Shown here in pieces: positions 51,059 through 59,300 of a stretch of DNA of 64,000 nt. The notes beneath the pieces were generated by a model that did no database searches, was not told where the DNA came from, and saw only the letters and a list, made by a program, of their open reading frames with translations. Source of the stretch: Actinomadura citrea (GTDB lineage Bacteria > Actinomycetota > Actinomycetes > Streptosporangiales > Streptosporangiaceae); assembly GCF_013409045.1 (NCBI RefSeq), contig NZ_JACCBT010000001.1, forward strand, positions 6,572,001 through 6,636,000, in the 5' to 3' direction. The stretch's first letter is position 1; every line of letters begins with the position of its first letter. Position numbers and translations under genes: made by a program.

Positions 51059-52492
51059 TCACACGCTCACGGGGGTCGGGGCGGCGTCGGGGGTGTCGGT
51101 GGAGTCGTAGGTGAAGGTGATGTCGCCCCAGGTGGACAGGGCGACGTCCAGCTCGCGGCTGTGCTTGGCGGCGGCGCGCAGGATGCCCGGGCCCTCGGCG
51201 AGGTAGTCGCGGCCCTCGTTGCGCGCCTTGATCATCGCCTCCAGCGCGACGCGGTTGGCGGCGGCGCCGGCGGCGATTCCCATCGGGTGGCCGATGGTCC
51301 CGCCGCCGAACTGCAGGATCGAGTCCTCGCCGAGGTAGTGCAGGAGCTGGTGCATCTGCCCGGCGTGGATGCCGCCGGACGCGACGGGCATCGTGCCCGG
51401 CATCGACGCCCACTCCTGGTCGAAGTACAGGCCCTTCACCGGGTCGGCCTCCACGCGGTCGAGGCGGAGGGTGTCATAGTAGCCGCGGACGCTGTTCGGG
51501 TCGCCTTCGAGCTTGCCGACGACCGTCCCGGCGTGGATGTGGTCGACGCCGGCGAGGCGCATCCACTTGGCGATGACGCGGAAGTTCACGCCGTGGGTCT
51601 TCTGCCGCGTGTACGTGGAGTGGCCCGCGCGGTGCAGGTGCAGGATGACGCCGTTCCTGCGCGCCCAGTTGGCCATCGACTGGATCGCCGTGTAGCCGAT
51701 GGTGAGGTCGATCATCACGATGACGCTGCCGAGCTCCTTGGCGAACTCGGCGCGCTCGTACATGTCCTCCATCGTCGCGGCGGTGACGTTGAGGTAGTGG
51801 CCCTTGACCTCGCCCGTCGCGGCCTGCGCCCGGTTCACGCCCTCCATGCAGTACAGGAAGCGGTCGCGCCAGCGCATGAACGGCTGGGAGTTGATGTTCT
51901 CGTCGTCCTTGGTGAAGTCCAGGCCGCCGCGGAGGGCCTCGTAGACGACGCGCCCGTAGTTGCGGGCCGACAGGCCGAGCTTCGGCTTGACGGTCGCGCC
52001 CAGCAGGGGGCGGCCGAACTTGCCGAGGTACTCGCGTTCCATGACGATGCCGTGCGCCGGGCCCTGGAACGTCTTCACGTAGTGGGTCGGGATCCGCATG
52101 TCCTCCAGGCGCAGGGCCTTCAGCGCCTTGAACCCGAAGACGTTCCCGATGATGGACGACGTCAGGTTGGCGATCGAGCCCTCCTCGAACAGGTCGAGGT
52201 CGTAGGCGATGTAGGCGATGAACTGGTCGCCCTGCCCGGGGACGGGCTCCACCTTGTAGCACTTGCCCTGGTAGTTCTCGTAGGAGGTGAGCCGGTCGGT
52301 CCACACGACCGTCCAGGTGGCGGTGGACGACTCGCCCGCGACGGCCGCGCCCGCCTCCTCCGGCGGCACGCCCTGCTGGGGCGTGATGCGGAAGGCGGCG
52401 AGGATGTCGCTGTCCTTCGGCTCGTAGTCCGGACGCCAGTAGCCCATCTCCGCGTAGGGGATCACGCCCGCCGACCATCTGCCCGCGCTCAT
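51059..52492 (-). CDS. cbbL: RuBisCO large subunit, form I red type
   Basis: Protein of 477 residues that carboxylates ribulose 1,5-bisphosphate. Metal-carbamate Lys195 with Asp197 and Glu198 lie in FTKDDEN; Lys169 and Lys171 are in TVKPKLG; loop 6 is in GTVVGKLEGD. These residues are all present, so it should be catalytically competent and not a RuBisCO-like protein. It is promoter-proximal in cbbLSX and divergent from a LysR gene. No phosphoribulokinase is in the window, so the rest of the Calvin cycle must be elsewhere if autotrophy is real. Confidence 0.96.
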   Translation of the reverse strand: MSAGRWSAGVIPYAEMGYWRPDYEPKDSDILAAFRITPQQGVPPEEAGAAVAGESSTATWTVVWTDRLTSYENYQGKCYKVEPVPGQGDQFIAYIAYDLDLFEEGSIANLTSSIIGNVFGFKALKALRLEDMRIPTHYVKTFQGPAHGIVMEREYLGKFGRPLLGATVKPKLGLSARNYGRVVYEALRGGLDFTKDDENINSQPFMRWRDRFLYCMEGVNRAQAATGEVKGHYLNVTAATMEDMYERAEFAKELGSVIVMIDLTIGYTAIQSMANWARRNGVILHLHRAGHSTYTRQKTHGVNFRVIAKWMRLAGVDHIHAGTVVGKLEGDPNSVRGYYDTLRLDRVEADPVKGLYFDQEWASMPGTMPVASGGIHAGQMHQLLHYLGEDSILQFGGGTIGHPMGIAAGAAANRVALEAMIKARNEGRDYLAEGPGILRAAAKHSRELDVALSTWGDITFTYDSTDTPDAAPTPVSV

Positions 52493-52633
52493 CGCCGCTC
52501 TCCTTCAGCCGAAGCCTGGATGTGGCGGGCCGCGGCGCGCCGCCCCGGTGGAGGACGGCATGTCCCAGGGGATCGGGGTGGAGCGCCGCGTCCCGCCACG
52601 TGGAACCGTGACGCGTCCGAGAATCGCCTCCCG

Positions 52634-52686
52634 ACACTTGCAATGTCCATCAAGTGTTCTACGGTGACCGTCAAGCATTCGCTTGA
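52634..52686. promoter_or_regulatory. Candidate CbbR operators between cbbL and cbbR
   Basis: Two dyads lie in the divergent intergenic region: ACACTTG-n10-CAAGTGT at 52634-52657 and TCAAGC-ATTC-GCTTGA at 52671-52686. Both share a CAAG/CTTG core. LysR regulators usually bind such imperfect T-n11-A dyads near their own promoter. The second overlaps the expected cbbR promoter and would allow autoregulation. Confidence 0.6.
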
Positions 52687-52701
52687 ACGAGGAGGCGGGG
52701 C

Positions 52702-53628
52702 GTGACGGAGGCGCGGCTCCGGGCGCTCGTCGCGCTCGCCGACACCGGGTCGGTGCGGTCGGCGGCGCGGCGGCTGTACGTGACCGAGTCGGCGGTGTCG
52801 GCGGCGGTCGCGGCGCTGACCCGGGAGCTCGGCGTCCCGCTCGTCCGGCGGGAGGGGCGCGGCGTCCGGCTGACCGGCGCGGGGGCGGTCTACGCCGGGT
52901 ACGCGCGGCAGGTGCTCGGGCTGCTGGAGGAGGGGCGGGCGGCGGCGCGCGGCGCGGCCGATCCGGGGCGGGGGCCGTTGCGGCTGGCGGCGGTGACGAC
53001 GGCCGCCGACCAGATCCTTCCCGAGCTGCTGGCCTCGTTCCGGGCGCGCTGGCCGGAAGTCGAGCTGGCACTGGAGGTGGGTCCGCGCCGCCAGGTGTGG
53101 AGCAGCCTCGCCGCGCACGAGGCCGACCTCGTGCTGGCGGGCCGCCCGCCCGCCGACGTCGCGGCGACCGTGCTGGCCAGGCGGCCGAACGAGCTGGTCG
53201 TCGTGGGGGCGCCGGATCTCGCGGCCGGGTTCGCCCTGGCCCGCACGCCGTGGGTGATGCGCGAGCCCGGGTCGGGGACGCGGGCGAGCGCGGACGCCTA
53301 CCTCGTCGAGCGGGAGGCGGCGCCGCCGCGGCTCGTGCTCGGCTCCAACGGCGCGGTGATCGCGGGCGCGGCGGCGGGGCTCGGCGTCGCGCTGGTCTCG
53401 CGGGACGCCGTCGGCGCGGAGCTGGACACCGGGCGGCTCGTGGTGGTCGACGCGCCGGGGATGCCCCTGGACCGGCCGTGGCACGCGGTCGGGGGCGCGG
53501 CGCCGACCGCGACGACGCTGCTGTTCGTCCGGCACCTGCTGGAGGCGCCCGGCTGGCGGCCCGCCACGGCGGGTCCCGCGGCGGCTAGGGCAGGCTCCAC
53601 AGCGACACCGACAGCAGGCCCAGGCTGA
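52702..53628 (+). CDS. cbbR: LysR-family regulator, probable CbbR
   Basis: Protein of 308 residues. The N-terminal winged helix (RLRALVALADTGSVRSAARR, LYVTESAVSAAVAALTRELG) is followed by a periplasmic-binding-like effector domain (PLRLAAVTTAADQILPELLA; GLGVALVSRDAV). Divergent orientation from cbbL is the classic CbbR arrangement, in which RuBP, NADPH or ATP acts as effector. GTG 52702 is used. The last 20 residues are low-complexity and overlap a small convergent frame. Confidence 0.88.
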   Translation: MTEARLRALVALADTGSVRSAARRLYVTESAVSAAVAALTRELGVPLVRREGRGVRLTGAGAVYAGYARQVLGLLEEGRAAARGAADPGRGPLRLAAVTTAADQILPELLASFRARWPEVELALEVGPRRQVWSSLAAHEADLVLAGRPPADVAATVLARRPNELVVVGAPDLAAGFALARTPWVMREPGSGTRASADAYLVEREAAPPRLVLGSNGAVIAGAAAGLGVALVSRDAVGAELDTGRLVVVDAPGMPLDRPWHAVGGAAPTATTLLFVRHLLEAPGWRPATAGPAAARAGSTATPTAGPG

Positions 53629-53761
53629 CGGCGATCAGGATCATCGCGACCGACCGCCCGCCCTCGCCGGACGGGGCGGCGCCCCGGCGCGTCAGCAGGA
53701 CCACGAAGCTCACGAGGAAGCCGGCGGCGACGACGTCCATCGCCACGGCGAGCCCCGTCAC
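53585..53761 (-). CDS. Small two-helix membrane protein
   Basis: A 58-codon frame from GTG 53761 to a TAG at 53585 encodes two hydrophobic helices (LAVAMDVVAAGFLVSFVVLL and MILIAVSLGLLSVSLW) separated by a short polar loop with Gly and Arg. GTGAGGG precedes the start. It overlaps the cbbR 3' end convergently by 44 bp. No homologue is recognised; the hydrophobic pattern and start signal are the only support. Confidence 0.45.
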   Translation of the reverse strand: MTGLAVAMDVVAAGFLVSFVVLLTRRGAAPSGEGGRSVAMILIAVSLGLLSVSLWSLP

Positions 53762-53886
53762 ACCCTCACCATCCGCATCATCGGAGCAACCCTAGAGGAG
53801 TGCGGTCCCTCACATCGGCGGGCCGGCGCGCATGAACGGCACCGAAAGCGACAGAATCGTGTTCGGAACCGTGAAAGGGGCCCTCC

Positions 53887-55065
53887 ATGACCGCCGACCG
53901 CCCGTACGACGTCGTCCTGTTCGGCGCCACCGGCTTCACCGGCGCGCTCACCGCCGAGTACCTCGCCCGGCACGCCGGTCCCGGCACGCGCTGGGCGCTG
54001 GCGGGGCGCAACCAGGCGAAGCTGGCGGCCGTGCGCGACCGGCTGGTGGAGCTGGACCCTGCGTGCGCCGGGCTGCCGCTGCTGCACGCCGACACCACCG
54101 ACGCGGCGTCGATCCAGGAGATCGCGGAGTCGGCGCGGGTCGTCATCACGACGGTCGGCCCCTACGTCAGGTACGGCGAGCCCCTGGTGGCGGCGTGTGC
54201 GCGCGCGGGCACGGACTACGTCGACCTCACCGGCGAGCCCACGTTCGTGGACCGGATGTACGTGAAGCACCACGACACCGCGGTGCGCAGCGGGGCCCGG
54301 ATCGTGCACGCCTGCGGATTCGACTCGATCCCGCACGACCTCGGCGCCTACTTCACCGTCAAGCAGCTCCCGGAGGGCGTCCCCCTGCACGTCGAGGGAT
54401 TCCTGCGGGTGCGCGGGGACGCCTCCGGCGGCACCCTGCACTCGGCCGTCGGGATCTTCGGCGACGCCGCCGGGATGGTGCGCGCCGAGCGCGAGCGCCG
54501 CAAGGTGGAGGCCCCTCCGGCCGGGCGCACCGTGCGGATCTCGCGGCGCCCGGCGCCGAAGGCCCGCATCGGGGGAGGCTGGACGCTCCCGCTGCCCACC
54601 ATCGACCCGCGGATCGTGGTCCGGTCGGCCGCGGCCCTGGACCGGTACGGGCCCGACTTCTCCTACGGCCACTACGTGGCGGTCAAGCGGCTCGCCACCG
54701 CGGCGGGGATGGCGGCGGGCTCCGGCGCCCTGCTGGCCCTCGCCACGCTCCCCCCGACCCGCAGCCTCCTGCTGCGGCTCCGGACGCCCGGCGACGGGCC
54801 GTCCGAGGAGCGGCGCGCCCGCAACTGGTTCAGCGTGAAGTTCGTCGGGGAGGGCGGCGGCAGGCGCGTCGTGACCGAGGTCGCGGGCGGCGACCCCGGG
54901 TACACCGAGACGGCGAAGATGCTCGCCGAGTCGGCGCTGTGCCTGGCCCACGACGATCTGCCAGCGACGTCCGGGCAGGTCACGACGGCCGCCGCGATGG
55001 GCGACGCGCTCATCGAGCGGCTCGTCAAGGCCGGGATCTCCTTCCGGGTCCTCGACGCGGGCTGA
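53887..55065 (+). CDS. Saccharopine-dehydrogenase-like reductase
   Basis: Protein of 392 residues with an N-terminal NAD(P) fold (YDVVLFGATGFTGALTAEYL; TTVGPYVRYGEPLV). It belongs to the mycobacterial Rv2449c/Rv2953 group, of which Rv2953 is a trans-acting enoyl reductase for phenolic glycolipid and DIM synthesis. True saccharopine activity is unlikely. A lipid substrate is plausible but unproven. GAAAGGGG precedes ATG 53887. It is monocistronic by position. Confidence 0.85.
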   Translation: MTADRPYDVVLFGATGFTGALTAEYLARHAGPGTRWALAGRNQAKLAAVRDRLVELDPACAGLPLLHADTTDAASIQEIAESARVVITTVGPYVRYGEPLVAACARAGTDYVDLTGEPTFVDRMYVKHHDTAVRSGARIVHACGFDSIPHDLGAYFTVKQLPEGVPLHVEGFLRVRGDASGGTLHSAVGIFGDAAGMVRAERERRKVEAPPAGRTVRISRRPAPKARIGGGWTLPLPTIDPRIVVRSAAALDRYGPDFSYGHYVAVKRLATAAGMAAGSGALLALATLPPTRSLLLRLRTPGDGPSEERRARNWFSVKFVGEGGGRRVVTEVAGGDPGYTETAKMLAESALCLAHDDLPATSGQVTTAAAMGDALIERLVKAGISFRVLDAG

Positions 55066-55072
55066 GCGCCGG

Positions 55073-56440
55073 TCAGATCGCCTTCCCGGGGTTCAGCACG
55101 CCGTCCGGGTCCAGGGCCCGCTTGATCCGCCGGTGGACGTCGCGGACGTCGGGTCCCATCTCCGCGTCCAGCCAGGGCCTCTTCAGGACGCCGACGCCGT
55201 GCTCACCGGTGAGGGTGCCGCCGAGGTCGATCGCGGCGGAGAACACCTCGTCGGCCGCCGCCAGGACGGGCGGCGGGGGGCCGGGGAGGCCGCGGTCGAA
55301 GACGAACAGCGGGTGCAGGTTGCCGTCCCCGGCGTGCGCGACGGTGAGGATCCGGACGCCGTGCCGCTCCGACGCCCGCTCGATGCGCTCCACCATCTCC
55401 GGGAGCCGCGAGCGCGGGACGCACACGTCCTCGACGAGGCACTTGCCGAGCCTCTCGGCGGCGGGGTAGGCCAGCCTCCGCACCTCCAGCAGCGCGTCGG
55501 CCTCCGCCTCGTCGCAGGACGCGGCGGCGAACGCGGCGCCGGCCCCCTCGCACTCGCGGACCAGCGCGTCCGCCGGGCACTCCGGCCCGTCGGTCTGCGC
55601 GATGACCACGGCGGCGGCGCCGGGGTCGAGGTCGATCCGGCGCCACTCGTCGATCGCGCGGAGCGTGGCCCGGTCGACCAGCTCCAGCAGGCTCGGCCGC
55701 AGCCCGGCGCCCATGATCGCGGCCGCCGCCGCGCCGGCCGCCGTCAGGGACGGGAACGTCGCGAGCACGGTGGCGGGCGGCCGCGCGGGCGCCGGGAACA
55801 GCCGGACGGTCGCCGCGGTGATCACCCCGAGGGTGCCCTCGGACCCGACGAACAGCCCGGTGAGGTCGTAGCCGGTGACGCCCTTGACCGTCCGCCCGCC
55901 GGTCCGGATCACCGTCCCGCCCGCGAGGACGACCTCCAGTCCGAGCGTGGAGTGGCGGGTCACGCCGTACTTCACGCAGCGCAGCCCGCCCGCGTTGGTG
56001 GCGAGGTTCCCGCCGATCGTGGAGATCTCGTGGCTGGAGGGGTCCGGCGCGTACATCAGGCCGTGGGCGCGGGCCGCGCGGTCGAGGTCCGCGGTGATCA
56101 CACCGGGTTCGACGACGGCGACGTGGTCCCGCGGGGAGATCTCCCGGATCGCGGTCATCGCGGCCAGCGACAGCACGACGCAGCCGTCCACGGCGGTGGC
56201 CCCTCCGGCCAGCCCGGTGCCCGCGCCGCGCGGGACGACCGGGACCCGTTCCTCCTGCGCCCACGCCATGGTCGCGGCCACGTCGGAGGTGTCGCGGGCG
56301 CGGACGACCGCGAGGGGCGCGCCGGGGACCGCGTAGGTCTGGTCCCGCGTGTAGGCGTCCATCGCGTCCGGGTCGGTGAGGACGCGCCCCGCGGGGAGCA
56401 GGGCGCGCAACGCCTCGGCGGGCTCCCGTCCGGCGGTCAC
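55073..56440 (-). CDS. FAD-linked 2-hydroxyacid oxidase (GlcD/D-lactate dehydrogenase type)
   Basis: Protein of 455 residues of the VAO/PCMH flavoprotein class. FAD binding: VPVVPRGAGTGLAGGA, DPSSHEISTIGGNLATNAGG and VKGVTGYDLTGLFVGSEGTL. The C-terminal cap contains VAHAGDGNLHP with metal-ligand His residues, and GGTLTGEHGVGVLKRPWL. Members oxidise glycolate, D-lactate or other 2-hydroxyacids. GTG 56440 overlaps the FAH-gene stop by four bases, so the two work together, probably in a sugar-acid route; glycolate salvage beside RuBisCO is a second possibility. Confidence 0.88.
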   Translation of the reverse strand: MTAGREPAEALRALLPAGRVLTDPDAMDAYTRDQTYAVPGAPLAVVRARDTSDVAATMAWAQEERVPVVPRGAGTGLAGGATAVDGCVVLSLAAMTAIREISPRDHVAVVEPGVITADLDRAARAHGLMYAPDPSSHEISTIGGNLATNAGGLRCVKYGVTRHSTLGLEVVLAGGTVIRTGGRTVKGVTGYDLTGLFVGSEGTLGVITAATVRLFPAPARPPATVLATFPSLTAAGAAAAAIMGAGLRPSLLELVDRATLRAIDEWRRIDLDPGAAAVVIAQTDGPECPADALVRECEGAGAAFAAASCDEAEADALLEVRRLAYPAAERLGKCLVEDVCVPRSRLPEMVERIERASERHGVRILTVAHAGDGNLHPLFVFDRGLPGPPPPVLAAADEVFSAAIDLGGTLTGEHGVGVLKRPWLDAEMGPDVRDVHRRIKRALDPDGVLNPGKAI

Positions 56441-57261
56441 TTCGAGCACCGGTTGCGCAGGACGCCGAGCCCCTCGATCTCGGTCGTCACGACGTGCCCG
56501 GGACGCAGCCGCACCGGCGGGACCCGGCTGTCGCCGATCCCGGCCGGCGTTCCGGTGAGCAGCACGTCGCCGGGGTCGAGCGTCACGATGCCGCTGACGT
56601 AGGAGACGATCTCCTCCGGCGGGAACAGCATGGTGGACGTCCGGCCGCGCTGCATGACCTCGCCGTCCACGGAGCAGGTGACCTCCAGGTCGGCGGCGTC
56701 GCCCACCTCGTCGCCGGTGACCAGGGCGGGCCCGAGCGGGGTCGTGGAGTCGAACGTCTTGCCCTGCAGCCACTGCGTGGTGCGGCGCTGGAAGTCGCGG
56801 GCGCTGACGTCGTTGGCCACGGTGTAGCCGGCGATCGCCGCGCGGGCCCCGGCGCGGTCCGCGCCGCGGACCGTCCGGCCGACGACGACGGCCAGTTCCG
56901 CCTCCCAGTCCATCGCCGTGGAGGCGGCGGGCAGCACGATCGGGTCGGCCGGGCCGACGAGCGAGCGCGCGAACTTGGCGAACAGCGTCGGGTACTCGGG
57001 AGTGTCGAGCCCGGTCTCGGCGATGTGCGGCGTGTAGTTCAGTCCCACGCAGATGATCTTGCTGGGGCGCGGAACCACCGGGGCGAGGTCCAGGTCCGCG
57101 AGCGGGACGGGACGTCCGGCGGCGGACGCGGCCCGGTCCCGCCAGTCGGGCCCGGCCCCGAGCAACGCCCCCACGTCCGGCGCGTCGAGCGGAGTGACGG
57201 CATCCCCGTCCAGCCGCCCCGCCCGGGTACCGCCCTCACCTCGAAAGGTCAGAAGTCGCAC
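56437..57261 (-). CDS. Fumarylacetoacetate hydrolase family protein
   Basis: Protein of 274 residues. The FAH domain is clear: KIICVGLNYTPHIAETGLD, DWEAELAVVVGR with metal-binding Glu, GYTVANDVSARDFQ, and DVLLTGTPAGIG. Family members hydrolyse or decarboxylate 2-keto acids such as 2,4-diketo-3-deoxy-fuconate or oxaloacetate. GTG 57261 is preferred to ATGs further upstream, since GGAGAG stands four bases before it and the IclR-type operator would otherwise be inside the coding region. Confidence 0.85.
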   Translation of the reverse strand: MRLLTFRGEGGTRAGRLDGDAVTPLDAPDVGALLGAGPDWRDRAASAAGRPVPLADLDLAPVVPRPSKIICVGLNYTPHIAETGLDTPEYPTLFAKFARSLVGPADPIVLPAASTAMDWEAELAVVVGRTVRGADRAGARAAIAGYTVANDVSARDFQRRTTQWLQGKTFDSTTPLGPALVTGDEVGDAADLEVTCSVDGEVMQRGRTSTMLFPPEEIVSYVSGIVTLDPGDVLLTGTPAGIGDSRVPPVRLRPGHVVTTEIEGLGVLRNRCSK

Positions 57262-57273
57262 GCCACTCTCCAT

Positions 57274-57288
57274 TTCCATAATACGGAA
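57274..57288. promoter_or_regulatory. IclR-type operator upstream of FAH-oxidase operon
   Basis: TTCCATAATACGGAA is a near-palindrome that differs at one symmetric position from the perfect site before the alcohol dehydrogenase gene. A second half-overlapping dyad, GGAA-n5-TTCC, adjoins it at about 57285-57297. Confidence 0.6.
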
Positions 57289-57475
57289 CGACATTCCGCA
57301 ATACAGACAAGCAAGACAGCGCCATCGCTGTCAACCAGCAACCCACCGGGGTCACCACACCTACCGACCGCTGTACACCCCACGGGGCTGCCACGCCCCA
57401 CGAGCCGCCACCACCGGCCGGCCGCCACCCGGCACGGGCCGCGGCTCACGGGGTCTCCGCACCGCCGGGTCGCCG

Positions 57476-58249
57476 TCAGGGAGCTGCGGGGCGGTCCAGC
57501 TCGTCGGCGAGGATCGTGCGGAGGCGGGTGGCGACCTCGGTCAGCCGCGCCTTGGGGAAGCGGTCCTTCGGGGCCGTGACGCTGATGCCGGCCGAGGGCG
57601 TGGCCCGGCCGAGGAAGACCGGGACGGCCGCGCAGCGCACCCCCTCCTCGTTCTCCTCCAGGTCCAGGGCGTAGCCGCGCTCGCGGATCTCGGCCATCTC
57701 CTCGGCGAGCCGCGCCGGGGAGGTGATCGAGTGCCGGGTGACGGCCCGCAGCTCGTGCGCCGAGGCCCACAGCCGGATCGCCTCGTCGGTCGGGTACGTC
57801 CAGGCCAGCAGGGCCTTGCCGACCCCGGTGCAGTGCGCGGGGTTCCGCCCGCCGATGACCGAGGTCATGGTGATCGGGTGGATGGCCTCGACCTTGTCGA
57901 CGTAGACGATCTCGGCGCCCTCCAGGACGGCCATGTGGGTGGTCTCGTTCAGCTCCTCGCGCAGCCGCAGCAGCACGGGGTGCACGAGGGAGCGCAGGTC
58001 GATCCGGTCGTAGAAGCGGAACGCCGCCGCGAGCAGCTCGGTGCCGAGGAAGTACGGGCCGTTCGGCTCCGGCTGCGCGGCGAACCCGCGGTGCCGCAGC
58101 GCGCCGAGCAGCCGGTGCAGGGAGCTGCGCGGGATCCCGGAGCGGACCGCGAGGTCCTCCAGGGTCACGCCGCGCCCGCTCTCCGACAGCAGCTGGATGA
58201 TGCGCAGCGCCCGGTCGACGCTGCCGACCGGGGACTCGCTCTTCGCCAT
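57476..58249 (-). CDS. IclR-family transcriptional regulator
   Basis: Protein of 257 residues. The N-terminal winged helix (SVDRALRIIQLLSESG; RSGIPRSSLHRLLGALRHRG) and the C-terminal effector domain (TMTSVIGGRNPAHCTGVGKA, NEEGVRCAAVPVF) are complete. IclR proteins usually repress catabolic genes and respond to the pathway substrate. It lies between the FAH-oxidase operon and the divergent catabolic genes, and operator-like dyads stand at both promoters and before its own start. Confidence 0.9.
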   Translation of the reverse strand: MAKSESPVGSVDRALRIIQLLSESGRGVTLEDLAVRSGIPRSSLHRLLGALRHRGFAAQPEPNGPYFLGTELLAAAFRFYDRIDLRSLVHPVLLRLREELNETTHMAVLEGAEIVYVDKVEAIHPITMTSVIGGRNPAHCTGVGKALLAWTYPTDEAIRLWASAHELRAVTRHSITSPARLAEEMAEIRERGYALDLEENEEGVRCAAVPVFLGRATPSAGISVTAPKDRFPKARLTEVATRLRTILADELDRPAAP

Positions 58250-58265
58250 CTGTCCACCCTTCAGT

Positions 58266-58280
58266 TTCCGTCATACGGAA
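58266..58280. promoter_or_regulatory. IclR-type operator between iclR-like gene and alcohol dehydrogenase gene
   Basis: TTCCGT-CAT-ACGGAA is a perfect 6+6 dyad 16 bp upstream of the regulator start and about 40 bp upstream of the divergent gene, where it would cover the -35 region of the latter. Confidence 0.7.
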
Positions 58281-58321
58281 TGCTAGCCCACGATGCGGAT
58301 GCCTGCTACATTCGCGGCGTG

Positions 58322-59257
58322 ATGAAGGCACTCGTTTTCACCGCTCCGAGTGTGGTGGAACTGCACGACGTCGACGAACCGTTCGTCCGAGCCGATGAGA
58401 TCCTCGTCGAGGTGGCCGCCGCCGGCATCTGCGGCAGCGAGCTGCACGGCGTGCGCACCCCGGGGTTCCGCACCCCTCCGCTGGTGATGGGCCACGAGTT
58501 CGCCGGGACGACCCCGGACGGGCGCCGGGTGGCGGTCAACCCCATTCTGTCCTGCGGGCGCTGCGACCTGTGCGGCAGGGGGCGCGGGCACCTGTGCCGG
58601 CGCCGGGCCCTGATCGGGGTGCACCGCCCCGGGGGGTTCGCCGAGCGGGCGGCCGTGCCCGCCTCGGCCGTGCACGTCCTGCCGCCCGGCATGGCGTGGA
58701 CGGCGGCGGGCCTGATCGAGCCGATCGCCTACGCCGTCCACACCTGGAACGTTGCACAGGTCCCCGAGGGGGCGCGGATCGGTGTGATCGGCTGCGGCTC
58801 GATCGGGCTGCTGTGCGTGCAGCTCGCCCGCGCCCGGGGCGCCGCCGCCGTGGCCGCCGCCGATGTCTCGCAGCGCCGCGCGGCCATCGCCGAGCGGGTC
58901 GGCGCCGACGTCGCGGGTCCCGCGCTGACCGGCGAGTTCGACGTGGTGTTCGACGCGGTGGGCCTGCCCGCCACCCGCGCCGACGCGCTCGCCCGGCTCG
59001 CGCCCGGCGGCACGGCCGTGTGGCTGGGCCTGCTCAGCCCCGAGAGCGGCTTCGACGGCGCGGACCTCGTCCGGTCCGAGAAGCGGGTGCTCGGCTCGTT
59101 CGGCTACACCCCCGGCGAGTTCGCCGCCGCCGTGACCCTCGCGGCCGAGTGGGACCTCAGCTGGGTGGACACCTTCCCCCTCGCCGACGGCGCCCGGGTC
59201 TTCACCGACCTGATGAACGGCGGCACCCAGCCCGTCAAGGCCCTGCTCACGCCGTGA
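58322..59257 (+). CDS. Zinc-dependent alcohol/sorbitol-type dehydrogenase
   Basis: Protein of 311 residues of the MDR superfamily. The catalytic zinc ligands are in AAGICGSELHG and GHEFAG; the structural zinc lobe is CGRCDLCGRGRGHLC. NAD binding is in GVIGCGSIGLLCVQLARARG. The polyol/galactitol-type dehydrogenases look like this. A GTG one codon upstream is also possible, and TACATT at 58307-58312 would place a transcript start at that GTG, so the mRNA may be leaderless. It opens the rightward catabolic operon. Confidence 0.87.
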   Translation: MKALVFTAPSVVELHDVDEPFVRADEILVEVAAAGICGSELHGVRTPGFRTPPLVMGHEFAGTTPDGRRVAVNPILSCGRCDLCGRGRGHLCRRRALIGVHRPGGFAERAAVPASAVHVLPPGMAWTAAGLIEPIAYAVHTWNVAQVPEGARIGVIGCGSIGLLCVQLARARGAAAVAAADVSQRRAAIAERVGADVAGPALTGEFDVVFDAVGLPATRADALARLAPGGTAVWLGLLSPESGFDGADLVRSEKRVLGSFGYTPGEFAAAVTLAAEWDLSWVDTFPLADGARVFTDLMNGGTQPVKALLTP

Positions 59258-59300
59258 GGGCGGTCCGCGCGGGGAACATCCCGAGCGAAGGGAGACGCTC

